Of a stretch of 64,000 bases of DNA, positions 23,975 to 36,021 are shown piece by piece (the first letter of the stretch is position 1; each line of letters opens with the position of its first letter). Position numbers and translations under genes: made by a program. Below the pieces are notes generated by a model, which saw nothing but the letters and a program-made list of their open reading frames with translations, was not told the origin of the DNA and made no database searches. Origin of the DNA: Malus domestica (lineage: Eukaryota > Streptophyta > Magnoliopsida > Rosales > Rosaceae); NCBI RefSeq assembly GCF_042453785.1, contig NC_091672.1:4750001-4814000 (forward strand), read 5' to 3'.

Positions 23975-26900
23975 CCATGATGATGGTGACGATCCGGGGT
24001 CTCCACTTCAACAGGAATCTCAACCAAGGTAGCATCCGAACACCTGATCAATAAATGTATTATTAATATATAATCAAGATACTGAAGATCAAAAACCGTT
24101 CAGGTATATACTCGAATGACGACACTGAGACAGCTTGAATGAGAAACATGGCTTTTGAATAAAAAAATATATATATTTACAATACATACAGAGATTGAAT
24201 GATTCTCGTCCGTGATCGTATTAATCACCATTCACTGAGTTTATTGAATGCCAACCACCCGTCCAATATTTCAGATGTTTATTATTGCAGGCTAAAGTTT
24301 GAATTTGTAGATGTTCAACAGATAAGTCACTGGACGATAGTGGAACTTTAAGTTTGCATGCAATCTACTATTAACCTTGACGAATGAATAAAGAAACTGG
24401 GCAGTCCACAGAGAAGGTCTCATGTCCATGCCCAAGATATTTGAAGGGAAGTCATGCTATGGAACCGGTTATCTGTGGCAGAAAAGGGTAACCTGAACTG
24501 GGTTGAGGATAAAGAAACTGGAAACCACGTAAAGGAATAGAGGCGATAAATAGATCATTGACAAGCGGATACTTCTATAAAAGACTAACCAACTAAACCT
24601 AGAATTTTTGTGATCTAGAAATTTCTTTGTTTGAGTATCTATTATTAGAGCATCCTAATCAACTGTTTGAAATATCCCGTAAACCCTTCCTATTCAGTAG
24701 CTGAATTTGGCACCGAATACAGCATATGAAACTGTTATCTGTAAGACTAAACTTATCATAAATATAAGTTAAGAGATTAAGCTCATGAACCACAAATTTA
24801 TACAAGTATTAAAATCACAATTCGATAAACACAATGACAAACTAACCCGTAAAAACAGTAGAAGAAGAAGCCAAAGCAGACTTCTAAACAGTGCACCTTC
24901 TTCTCTCTTGCAAAACCAAAAGTACTCAAACTAACAATAGGTCTTAATTCAATATTGAGCGTATGTTTTGTGAGAGCAGTGACCACTATTTATAATAGAT
25001 TAATCCAATAATTCACCTATTAGAATCACCATAGGATACCAACTATGAATCCAAACATATTATGAGTGCATCAACAAAATAGACTTTCAGTCTCACAAAG
25101 ACTGATAATCTGAATTAAATCCTACAAGAATTAGGATAGTTTTAAGTTTTATAGCAAGACTTTTCTATGTCAATTAAAGCATTACGACCGACCATAATAT
25201 TTAGTTTCATACTCATATTCTAACATTATCATCTTTCTTGACCAAATGCATCAGATTTTCTTCCTATAAATGTGGCTATATTAAGCTAAAATTACTTTTC
25301 CCGTAATAGTGCCAGTAGATATATCCAGTAAGAGGCAGAAATAGAACATTGTTACATCCCCCGCAGCGAAAAGAAAACTTGAAAAGCAAGAAAAGCAATA
25401 CCAAACAATTACCTTTATTTCATTTTTTTTTTCTTTTATAGGTCACAGATAAGATGACCTTGAAATTTATATAGAAAGGAAAATATAACTTTTATGCAAT
25501 GTCAACTTTGACTTAGTTCATTATTCCAACAACTATTATAACAAAAAAGTTCAGTGCTAACGGAAGCGGGGGGAGGAAGTGTCTTGTGTATATAAACAGT
25601 AACAATGTTCACCTGTGATTGATAAATCTTGCAACATTTCCATAAGCAGTAGCGTCCAAGCAAAGTGCCTCTTCATCTTCCAAGATACCCTTCGAACCCC
25701 AGGCCGCATCTAGTTGCACTGCGTAGTATGCATGCTTCTTACCAGTACTCGACACATTTCGCTCATGTCGTTCTGTGTTGGTTAATATCTCTCCAACATG
25801 CTCACAAACAAAAGATCCTCTTGGCAAGTCCTCCAGTGTTCTAAGACCCCATCCTTTCCCTTCAGGTGTCAAAAATACCTGAAACATATCAACAACCACT
25901 CAAATGACTCTAGCATTTAAAACTGATTTAGCTCTAGCTACGTTATTAAGTAGGGTTACAACTTACAACTGAAATTTACAGAGGATAACCTAACCTGCAA
26001 CTTCACGCTGATGCCTTGCTGAACAATCCGGTTTCCACAGTTCATGTTGCATCCACATTAATGTCAGCACTCCTTTATAAATTTTGGTAACAAATGGCCT
26101 TTACATGCCACAGAACTCTTCTCGTACTTGGACTTTTCGGGAGGGCACTCTCTGCAACAGAAGTAGTGGTGTTGTTCAGGTTCCCGCTTCCACGCTATAC
26201 ATTCTTCCAGAAACTTCTCTTTGACCAATCCTCCTGGTGTGTAAGCAAACTGACCCTCAGTTTCAGAAGCGCAGACACAAGGCATGGGTGATGTCAGACA
26301 AGCCCCATAACAACGTGAACAGAAACCATCATGAGACATACGGCCTAGTGAAAATTTCACACAGGCATTCCTACAAACGAAACTCTGACGGATGTAAAGA
26401 AAGTTTAGCAGATCTTCAGCGTTTTTTCCATCCTCCAAGGGAATTTTCACTCTCTCCTCACCTCTAGTTATGTCTTCAATATAAATACCGGATTTTATAT
26501 AACTCCAATGGAAGAATGTAGTCATGAGCAGCCTCCTCCACCTTGCGTAATTTTGAAGATTACTGGCCTTGGAAAACCATTAATCTCTTTGCAGATTCAC
26601 CACAGATGCTCCTAACATCCGTAATTGAAAAACCAATTGAGCGGTGAAGACCGTTAAAACAACCAAAAGCTATATGCTTGGGTATATGGGGAATAACCTT
26701 GATAAGATTCTGAAATACAAATAATGCGCTCGGGGAACTTAGAGCATTGAAATAATTGCCTTGATAATGATATCCAAGAACATCTTGTGCAGCGGAATTC
26801 TTTAACGCTGCTACATCTCTGGAAATTGTACTTTCATCAAAAGTTGAATCAAATCCTGTTTCCGCTAAGCATTCTCCTCCCCCGTACGATTTCATGCGTG

Positions 26901-27967
26901 TCTCTTCCAATAATTCTAGAGCTTCATCAAAATATGGAAGGCAGAAATCAGAGTGTAGAGAAGGGTGACAAATCAAAGACATTTTGAGCTCTCCCTTTGG
27001 AGGAGATGATTCGACATCAAACAGCGACAAATCTAAAACGGTACCTCTACTGTCCACAGTGGATGATTTCACTTCTAAGAACTTCAAGCCATCGTCACCA
27101 AAATCAGGAAAAAAAAAAAAAAAAAAAAAATCTTCACACATCAGATTGAGACTTTCTTCCAGCTGTGCTTCGCAATGACACACAGAGTCGAAGTTACTAC
27201 CAGTGTCCAAAACCTCTCCTTCTTGGAGTCTCTGCGACTTCTTCTCACTAGTGGCAGAGAATCTTCAGAGTCTTCAGATTCCTCATTCTGATGTGCCCTT
27301 TTCGATGGAGTTTCTTCAAGGCAAGATGTGGCACATTTCAAAGGGGACGATGATTGTTTTGTCTGTTGCCTTGTGCAATATCCCTTCATTGGAAGTTGAA
27401 CATCTTCAGTTTTATCATGAGATGGAGCTGCTTTGTTCTTACATTTCACAGCCTGGCACAAAAGTATACGACTCTATAAATGCCATCTGCATTGTCAACG
27501 AGAGCGCCATGACATGAAACTTCACAACCACTTATAACATATCGAAACTCCTCTGCCCTTGTGCTCCGCTGTCTAATTAATGAAGCATGAGGACCAAGCG
27601 TAAGCATAATTAAAGACGAAATGTAATTAAAGAAATAATTTAGTTGAAATATTTTCATAGTTCCCTTCCATGACACATATACTAGATGAGCGTAATTAAA
27701 GACGAAATGTAATAAGAATTACAAGCATTCAACAAGGCAATCACGCCATGACAAAATTCGATAAGGCAGACAATACTACCTCTTCCTCTGCCTCTTCCTT
27801 GTTGTTGTTGTCATTGTCCAATAAAAACTCAAGTAGTACTCTGTACAGTCCTCCACAATAAGCTTCCAGTTGTTCTCATACAATTGCAGAAGTTCCTTAG
27901 CAGCCGCCTTCGTTCGAACTTCCGAAATGCCAAACTGCTTCATTGCATCACAGGCATCAGCCGCCAT
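23975..27967 (-). pseudogene. SUVR-type histone H3-K9 methyltransferase pseudogene
   Basis: Homologous to plant SUVR1/2/4 nuclear SET-domain methyltransferases. It has an N-terminal WIYLD domain (27780-27967, DACDAMKQFGISEVRTKAAA), a variable middle (about 26560-27461, KRAHQNEESEDSEDSLPLV), a cysteine-rich pre-SET (26064-26525, GFCSRCYGACLTSPMPC, then CGCNMNCGNRIVQQGI up to 25995), and a SET exon (25613-25878, GKGWGLRTLEDLPRGSFVCE ending ARFINHR) with good splice sites. The next exon piece lies at 23975-24043 (CSDATLVEIPVEVETPDRHH) after a 1.57-kb intron, then runs into an AAAAC-rich repeat; the rest of SET and post-SET are not found. Lesions: a 1-bp frameshift in WIYLD near 27838-27860, two in-frame stops in pre-SET (TGA at 26064-26066, TAA at 26058-26060), and a poly-A run at 27109-27130. 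A non-ATG or upstream start is possible. Confidence 0.85.
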
Positions 27968-28301
27968 ATCTTCCAATTTTTCTTCCGCATTGGCGGCATC
28001 GGTACTGAATTTCTTTAAGCTGTAACTGTCACACCCAAAAGACCCCTGATTAAATTATTAATCCTCAATGTATTATGCAGGAACGAGTGACTGGCAGATG
28101 CAACTAAATCACCAAAATTTGATCCGAAAATGGCAAATAAATTTGTGAAAAATGACCTGAAATACTTTGTAACGCCAACAAATTGAGCTAAAGCAAAAAA
28201 ATCAAACTTTTAACTCCCAGAAGAGAAACAAATTAAACGACGGAGCAGCGAACTGCCAAAAAAATAAAAAATAAAATAAAAATATGATATGAAATTCTAA
28301 G
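27968..28301. other. SUVR upstream flank
   Basis: The WIYLD reading frame stays open upstream of the first ATG to about 28055, where TTTAATCAG could be a splice acceptor. An upstream exon or 5' UTR intron is therefore possible. hAT copy 2 begins at 28302, about 335 bp before the ATG. Confidence 0.4.
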
Positions 28302-31300
28302 CACTAGCGGAGCCAATGCGGGGGCATTGGGCTTTGTTGACCCCAATAGATTTATAACTTATCCCTTTAAAAAAAATAATTGACTTCTTTAATAAATTTT
28401 TCAAGTTGCGAGTCCTACCCTCTTCCTTTCTTACGCTATCAAAAAGGTGACTTTTCCCCGAACCCATTTCTCACGCAATCAGAAAAGTGACTTTTCCTAG
28501 AACCCAATCCACACCAGAAGCCAGCGATCTCTCTTGTTCTTTAGGTTGCGTTCTTCCGGCTCGGCGTCCTTCCTCTAGTAAGCTTCTCTTGTCTGAAATT
28601 TCATTATTTATTTGTTTGGGTTTTTAAATTTGGGGAAGGGAGAATCTGAGCGAAAGAGGGGTGGGAAATTTGAAACCATCATAAGAAAAATTGAATCAAT
28701 TCACTCATGTTAATTCCTGTATTGTAATTCTAAACCAAAATGAATGATAACAATATAAGATTTTAACATACGATGAAGTTGTAGCAGGAAAAAGATAAGG
28801 CAATCAAATGGAAAATAAAGGAATAAGACAAATTCAATCACATGTAAAATGAAATTTGAATTGCATAATTGAATGGATTTATAACTGAACCCAAAGGAGA
28901 AACAAAACAAACGGGAAAGGGGAGGGACAACTGGGAAGAGCAAAGGGATGAGGTTTGCAGTGACTGTGACTCTGTGTGACATGTTTATGGGTTTGATTCA
29001 ATGGGTATATTCTAACAATGAATGGATAATGACTTAAGGGATGGTGTCGACAAAAAGAATTGGGGAAGGAGGTCTGGGACCCTGGTTGTCGACAAAAAAA
29101 AATTGTGGGGTTTGTATTGCTCTGTGAAAGTTAGATTGTGGGCTTTATCTCAAGGTTTGTGGACAAAAAGATTTAGGGAAGGAGGTATGGGACCCTGGGT
29201 GTCGGCAAAAAAAATTGTGGGGTTTCTATTGCTCTGTGAAAGTTAAATTGTGGGGTTTATCTTAAGGTTTGTAGGGTTTGTATTGATCTATGAACTCTGC
29301 TTCTTAATTGTTTTTAATTTGATTAAATTTATATTATATTGTTGATTCTTTTTTGTATTATTTAAAACCGTTATGGAGAGGTATTTTAAGATAAAATCAA
29401 CTAAAGATAACCTCTCACCCTCTACAATGGATATTCCTGAAAGTTCAAAGGAAAATAACATAGAAAGTATACTGGCATATCTTCCAGGAGATCCTGGGCT
29501 TCGACTCTGGATCATATGATCCAAATATTAGAGATCAGGTTCGAAGAACTTATTTACAAAGGGAATTGGTTCAACCTGGAACCCATCAATTTCCATATAC
29601 GTCATTTGCAGGAGTACAATGTCATTTCAATCCGAAATGGTTCGATGACTTTCCTACTTGGTTGGAGTATAGCATATCCAAAAATGTTGTTTTTTGTCGA
29701 AGTTGTTATCTCTTCAAGCTAGAGATTCCGGACCAAACAGGTAATGACAATTTTACTAGCAAAGGTTTTCATAATTGGAAGAAAAAATGTCGACTTCGAG
29801 TTCATGTAAGAGGTCCTAATAGTGCTCACAACCAAGCTTTACTTCATTGTGAAGCTTTAATGAATCAGAATCAACATATTCAAACAATTGTCCATAAGTA
29901 GTTGGATCAAGTACGTATTGATTATCGCACTTGTTTGAATGCATCACTTGATTGCATTCGTTATTTATTGCGATAAGGTCTTGCTTTTCACGGTCATGAT
30001 GAAAGTGAAGATTCAAGCAATAAAGGTAATTTTCTTGAGCTTTTGAAGTTTCTTACATATCATAATGAGGGTATTAAAGATGTGGTGTTTAAAAATTCTC
30101 CTGAAAATCTCAAGTTAACATCACCTGATATTCAAAAAGATCTTGTGTAAACAGCAGCATGTGAAACCACTAATGCTATCATGTTTGATATTGGTGATGA
30201 TGCTTTCTTTTCTTTTTTGGTTGATGAATCGCGTGATATATCAGTCAAGGAGCAAATGGCAGTTGTACTTCGCAATGTGAATACCAACGGACAAGTAGTT
30301 GAAAGATTTGTGGGCATAAAACATGTTCCTAATACCACTGCTTTTTCACTTAAAGAGGCAATTGATCAATTCTTCTCTATAAACAGATTAAGCATATCTA
30401 GATTGCGTGGACAATGTTATGATGGGGCTAGCAATATGCAAGGTGAGTTTAATGGCCTTAAGACATTTATTTTGAAAGAAAATGAAAGTGCATTTTATAT
30501 TCATTGCTTTGCACATCAACTTCAACTTGCTCTTGTAGCCATGGCGAAAAATCATATTCAAATTGGCTCTTTTTTCTACTTGGTTAATAATGTTGTTACT
30601 ATTGTCAGAGCATCATGTAAACGTCGAGACATAGTTAGAGAAAGACAACAAGCCAAAGTTATGGAAGTATTCAAAATTATAAGCTTCCAAGTGGGCAAGG
30701 CTTGAACCAAGAAACTAGTCTTAAACATGCAAGTGATACACGTTGGGGCTCACACTATGGTACCTTGGTAAACTTGATTAATATGTTCTTTTCTATAATT
30801 GAGGTGCTTGAGATGATTTTAGATGATGGTGTACGTCTTGATCAAAAAGGTGAAGCATATGTTTTGTTGAATCTTTTGCAATCTTTTCATTTGTCTCTAC
30901 TCTTTTTTTAATGAAAGAAATATTGGGAATATCAAATGTGTTGTCACATGCATTGCAAAAGAAAGATCTCGATATAGTGAGTGTTATGGCTTTAGTCAAA
31001 GCATGTAAGCAACAATTACAAGCAATGAGGGATAATGGATGGGATGCTTGGCTTGATAAAGTTTCTTGTTTTTGTGGCAAGCATGATATGGATATTCCTG
31101 ATATGAATGATATCTTTGTAGCTCGAGGGAGGTCAGGGCGTAGAGTTCAAAAATTGACAAACCTTCATCACTACTATGTTGATCTCTTTATTGTTGTTAT
31201 TGATAAGCAACTTCAAGAGTTGAACAATCATTTTAATGAGACAAGTATAGAGTTGCTTCTTTGTGTTGCATGCTTAAGCACAGATGACTGATTCTTAGTT

Positions 31301-31762
31301 TTATCCAAAAGATTTTTCTGACATGGAGCTCACACTTCTTGAAGATGAACTGAAGAATTATATTTTTATATATGTTTGCATAATGAATTTTCTGCGTTGA
31401 AAGGAATTAATAGCCTTGCACAAAAGTTGGTGGAGACAAAGAGGGATAGACAGTATCCCTTGGTGCACTTGCTAGTGAAATTAGCATTAATTTTACCTGT
31501 TGCGACTGCTTCAGTTGAAAGAGCTTTTTCAGTGATGAAAATTGTGAAAAATCCACATTGTAATAGGATGGTGATCAATGGTTGAATGATAGTTTGGTTG
31601 TGTAAATTGAAAAAGAGGTATATGATTATATTAATAATGATGTTGTAATACGACGTTTCCAAAATATAAGAACACATCGTGGACAATTATAAATGATAGT
31701 ATGATCGATTTTTGAAAGCTATTTTTTGACCCCATTGTCTTAAATTCATGGCTCCTCCACTG
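28302..31762 (+). mobile_element. hAT transposon, copy 2
   Basis: A 3461-bp sibling of copy 1 on the opposite strand. Its left end is CACTAGCGGAGCCAATGCG and its right end TGGCTCCTCCACTG. The flanks ATTCTAAG (28294-28301) and CTTTTAAG (31763-31770) match at 6 of 8 positions, a decayed 8-bp target duplication. About 1 kb of leader precedes the transposase and contains a 113-bp tandem duplication (units starting near 29046 and 29159, each with GGGACCCTGG). It forms a large inverted repeat with copy 3. Confidence 0.92.
29372..31585 (+). pseudogene. hAT transposase of copy 2, broken
   Basis: Pieces read N to C: MERYFKIKSTKDN (29372), TTF finger (29566-29901, FDDFPTWLEYSISKNVVFCR), DUF4371 with VDESRDISVKEQMA, CYDGASNMQGEFN and YIHCFAHQLQLALVAMAK (30181-30705), ASDTRWGSHYGTL (30702-30911), DAWLDKVSCFCGKHDMDI (30911-31291) and hAT-C TASVERAFSVMKIVKNP (31376-31585). 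The acidic catalytic residues of the DES and CYD motifs and the ERAFS glutamate are still present, but several frameshifts and stops interrupt the gene. It is the best preserved of the three over the catalytic part. Confidence 0.9.
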
Positions 31763-32152
31763 CTTTTAAGTGACTGTCACTGTCATCAAATCATTACGAA
31801 CGATACCCTAATAATCAATTAAGGGGAAAGAGAGAGATAGAGAGAGAGAGAGAGAGAAAGTACCTTCCAAACTTCCTCCATCAGCAACGTGGGCGAAAGG
31901 AGTTTGACAATACAACCGTCATCGTAATGAGCTAAAGACAAGAACTTGATAAAGCTGCTTCTTACCTCTAACTACAAGTACAAGCCAACGACAACCTAGT
32001 ACTTTTAAAACTTAAGGAATATTGAGAATGGGCTCTTAGGGATTCGGGCTGTTCAAATGATTTAAGTATGTGCATGTGGTACAATACTTTAGTGGATTTA
32101 AGTATGGGCTCTTAGGGATTCGGGTTGTTCAAACGACAACCTAGTACTTTTA
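31763..32152. repeat. Spacer between the hAT inverted arms; duplicated SUVR 3' flank
   Basis: This segment matches, with deletions, parts of 22150-22185 and 23250-23580, including CAAGAACTTGATAAAGCT and GTGCATGTGGTACAATACTT. It also has a local duplication of the phrase around GGGCTCTTAGGGATTCGGG (about 32030 and 32107). It looks like the downstream flank of a lost second SUVR copy, now the loop of the hAT palindrome. Confidence 0.75.
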
Positions 32153-35100
32153 AAATCGATCATATTTTCATTTATAATTGTCCACGACGTGTTCTCATAT
32201 TTTGGAAACATCGTATTACAACATCATTATTAATAGAATCATATACCTCTTTCTTAATGTACACAACCAAACTATCATTCAACCATTGATCACCTATCCT
32301 AACTTTTCAATGTCAAAAGCTGAGAATGAGTCATATGGGCTTAAGTATGCAACACAAAGAAGCAACTTTGTACTTGTCTCATTAAAACGATTGTTCAACT
32401 CTTGAAGTTGCTTATCAATAACATCAATAAAAAGATCAACACGGTAGTGATGAAGGTTTGTCAATTTTTGAACTCTACGCCGTGACCTCCCTCGAGCTAC
32501 AAGGATATCATTCATATCAGGAATATCAATATCATGCTTGCCACAAAAACAAGAAACTTTATCAAGCCAAGCATCCCATCCATTATCCATCATTACTTGT
32601 AGTTGTTGCTTACAAGCTTTGACTAAAGCCATAGCACTCACTATATAGAGATCTTCCTTTTGCAATGCATGTGACAATACATTTGTGATTGCTAATATTT
32701 CTTTCATAAAAAAAAGACTAGAGACAAAATCAAAAGATTGCAAAAGATTCAATAAAACATCTGCTTCACCACTTTGATCAAGACTTACATCATCATCTAC
32801 AATCATCTCAAGCACCTCAATTACAAAAGATAACATATTAATCAAGCTTACCAAGGTACCATAGTGTGAGCCCCAACGTGTATCACTTGCACGTTTAAGA
32901 CTAGTTTCTTGATTCAAGCCTTGTCCACTTGGAAGCTCATAATTTTGAATAGCTTCCATAACTTTGGCTTGTTGTCTTTCTCTAACCATGTCTCGACATT
33001 TACATATGCTCCGACAATAGTAACAACATTATTCACCAAGTAGAAAAAAAAAAAGCCAATTTGAATATGATTTTTCGCCACGGCTATGAGAGCAAGTTAA
33101 AGTTGATGTGCAAAGCAATGAATATAAAATGCACTTTCATTTTCTTTCAAAATAAGTGTCTTAAGGCCATTAAACTCACCTTGCATATTGCTAGCCCCAT
33201 CATGACCTTGTCCACGCAATCTAGATATGCTTAATCCGTTTATGGAGAAGAACTAATCAATTGCCTCTTTAAGTGAAAAAGCAGTGGTATTAGGAACATG
33301 CTTTATGCCCACAAATCTTTCAACTACTTGTCTGTTGGTATTCACATAACAAAGTACAATTGCCATTTGCTCCTTGACTGATATATCACGCGATTCATCA
33401 ACCAAAACAGAAAAGAAAGCATCATCACCAATATCAAACATGATAGCATTGGTGGTTTCACATGCTGCTACATACACAAGATCTTTTTTAATATCAGGTG
33501 ATGTTAACTTGAGATTTTCAGGAGCATTTTTAAACACCACACCTTTAATACCCTTATTATGATATGCAAGAAACTTTAAATGCTCAAGAAAATTACCCTT
33601 ATTGCTTGAATCTTCACTTTCATCATGATCACGAAAAGCAAGACCTTGTCGCAATAAAAAGTGAATGCAATCAAGTGATGCATTCAAACGAGTGGGATAA
33701 TCAATACGTGATTGATCCAACTGCTTGTGGGCAATTGTTTGAATATGTTGATTCTGATTCATTAAAGCTTCACAATGAAGTAAAGCTTGGTTGTGAGCAC
33801 TATTAGGACCTCTAACATGAACTCGAAGTCAACATTTTTTCTTCCAATTATGAAAACCTTTGCTAGTAAAATTGTCATTACATGCTTGATCCGGAATCTC
33901 TAGCTTGAAGAGATAACAATTTCGACAAAAAACATTTTTGGATATGCTATACTCCAACCAAGTAGGAAAGTCATCGAACCATTTCGGATTGAAACGACGT
34001 TGTACTCCTGCAAATGACGTATATGGAAATTGATGGGTTCGAGGTTGAACCAATTCCCTTTGTAAATAAGCACTTTGGACTTGATCTCTAATATTTGGAT
34101 CATATTTTGATATCCGGAGTCGAAACCCAGGATCTCTTGGAAGATTTGTCAGTATACTTTCTATGTTATTTTCATTTGAACTTTCAAGAATATCCGTTGT
34201 AGAGGGTAAGAGGTTATCTTCGATTGATTTTCTCTTAAAATACCTCTCCTTAACTGTTTTAAATAATACCAAAAAGAATCAACAATATCTTTAAATTTAA
34301 TCAAATTAACAACAATTGAGAAGCAGGGTTCACAGACCAATACAAACCCCACAATTTAAGTTTCACAGAGCAATAGAAACCCTACAATTTTTTTTGCCGA
34401 CACCTAGGGTCCCATACCTCCTTCCCCAAATCTTTTTGTCCACAAACCTTGAGATAAACCCCACAATCTAACTTTCACAGAGCAATACAAACCCCACAAT
34501 TGTTTTTTACGACACCCAGGGTCCCAGACATCCTTCCCCAATTCTTTTTGTCGACACCATCCCTCCAATCCTCATCCCTTCACTGTTAGAATATACCCAC
34601 TGAATCAAACCCATAAACATGTCTCACAGAGTCACAATCACTGCAAACCTCATCCCTTCACTCTTCTCAGTTGTCCCTCCCCTTTCCCGTTTGTTTTGTT
34701 TCTCCTTTGGGTTCAATTATAAATCCATTCAATTATGCAATTCATATTTCATTTTACATGTGATTGAATTTGTCTTATTCCTTTATTTTCCATTTGATTG
34801 CCTTATCTTTTTCCTGCTACAACTTCATCGTATGTTAAAATCTTATATTGTTATCATTCATTTTGGTTTAGAATTACAATACAGGAATTAACATGGGTGA
34901 ATTGATTCAATTTTTCTTATGATGGTTTCAAATTTCCCACCCCTCTTTCGCTCAAATTCTCCCCTCCCCAAATTTAAAAACCTAAACAAATAAATAATGA
35001 AATTTTAGATAAGAGAAGCTTAACAGAGGAAGGAAGCCAGGCCAGAAGAACGCAACCTGAAGAACAAGAGAGATCGCTGGCTTCTAGTGTGGACTGGGTT

Positions 35101-35298
35101 CTGGAAAAATTCACTTTCGTAATTGCGTGAAAAATGGTTTCTGGGAAAAGTCACTTTTCTGATAGCGTGAGAAAGGAAGAGGGTAGGACTCGCAACTTGA
35201 AAAGTTTATTAAAGGGATCAAATATTTTTTTAAAGGGATAAGTTATAAATCTATTGAGGTCAACGCAGCCTAATGCCCCCGCATTGGCTCCGCTAGTG
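32153..35298 (-). mobile_element. hAT transposon, copy 3, left end truncated
   Basis: A reverse-strand sibling of copies 1 and 2. The right terminus is intact (read inward, CACTAGCGGAGCCAATGCG). Similarity starts abruptly at about 32153, inside the position corresponding to the end region, so the left TIR is missing. An internal deletion near 32297 joins sequence before and after the hAT-C coding part, which is therefore lost. No target duplication can be tested. Confidence 0.9.
32294..34272 (-). pseudogene. hAT transposase of copy 3, broken
   Basis: Three long pieces: 33829-34272 (MVLFKTVKERYFKRKSIEDN, TTF finger to FCRNCYLFKLEIPDQ), 33253-33762 (DUF4371, LVDESRDISVKEQMA) and 32294-32989 (ASDTRWGSHYGTL to NRFNETSTKLLLCVAYLS). 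The hAT-C dimerisation motif is deleted, so this copy could not form a normal transposase even without its frameshifts. Confidence 0.9.
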
Positions 35299-35517
35299 CG
35301 TGTATATATATCCCACTCTAGGGCTCTCCAATCTCTTCCTTTATATCCTCTTCTCCAAGCACAAACCTACCGAAGATCGCAAACTCCATAAACTCGCTCC
35401 ATTTTTGCTAGAGATATGCCAGGCATTATCAGTACCGCTCTTCCAAATCAAAAACATGTTTAAAGAAGACTTGTTATCAAGAAAATAGAGAAACCAAATT
35501 CCCGGCTGGTCTCGTTT

Positions 35518-36021
35518 ATGAAGCGGAGGGGCGGTCTTTTCAGAAAGGCTTGTCAACTCAGCGGTCTGTGTGGCGCTGAGGTGGCCGTCAGTGTCTTTTC
35601 TCCGTATGGCAGGCTGTACGTCTTTGGCCACCCATCGGTGGATTCTGTCCTCTCTCGCCTTGAACGCGTAAACACTGCCTTGCATGGCCGCCAATACATC
35701 TCTATGCATGATAGTTCTGAGGCTGAAGATCATGATACAGATAGCAGTAGTATAATCGAGTCCAATTCAATGGAATCTTGTATGGTGTCCAAAACGAGCA
35801 TAGATCTTGAAAATCTTGGCTTAGATCTTGAAAAAGACACAGAGGAGATGGAGGAGGACGAGGCGAGCAAATTTTGGTGGGATCAGCCAATCGAGAATGT
35901 GAAAAAGGTAGATGAACTGAAGCAGTTCAAGAGTTCATTAGAAAAATTGAAGGCTAAGGTAATTACGCAATTGGATGAGATGGAAATGCGTGAATCGGTT
36001 GTGAGGCATTATTTGATGTGA
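35518..36021 (+). CDS. Type I (M-alpha-like) MADS-box protein, N terminus altered
   Basis: A MADS domain lacking its first residues at the ATG: MKRRGGLFRKACQLSGLCGAEVAVSVFSPYGRLYVFGHPSV. The same frame is open upstream from 35464 and encodes RRLVIKKIEKPNSRLVSF, the missing DNA-contacting N-terminal part. No ATG opens that frame; the nearby ATG at 35456 is out of phase, so a small indel probably hit the start. There is no K domain. The C-terminal part is acidic and glutamate-rich (EKDTEEMEEDEASKFWW), then a coiled-coil-like KKVDELKQFKSSLEKLKAKV. This fits AGL62/AGL28-like type I factors, usually active in gametophyte and endosperm. 168 residues from the internal ATG. hAT copy 3 ends only 220 bp upstream. 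It may be a pseudogene. Confidence 0.75.
   Translation: MKRRGGLFRKACQLSGLCGAEVAVSVFSPYGRLYVFGHPSVDSVLSRLERVNTALHGRQYISMHDSSEAEDHDTDSSSIIESNSMESCMVSKTSIDLENLGLDLEKDTEEMEEDEASKFWWDQPIENVKKVDELKQFKSSLEKLKAKVITQLDEMEMRESVVRHYLM

Noticed and set aside
26094-27517. Several forward-strand open frames over the SUVR region.
   Set aside because: They are antisense shadows of the reverse-strand SUVR exons.
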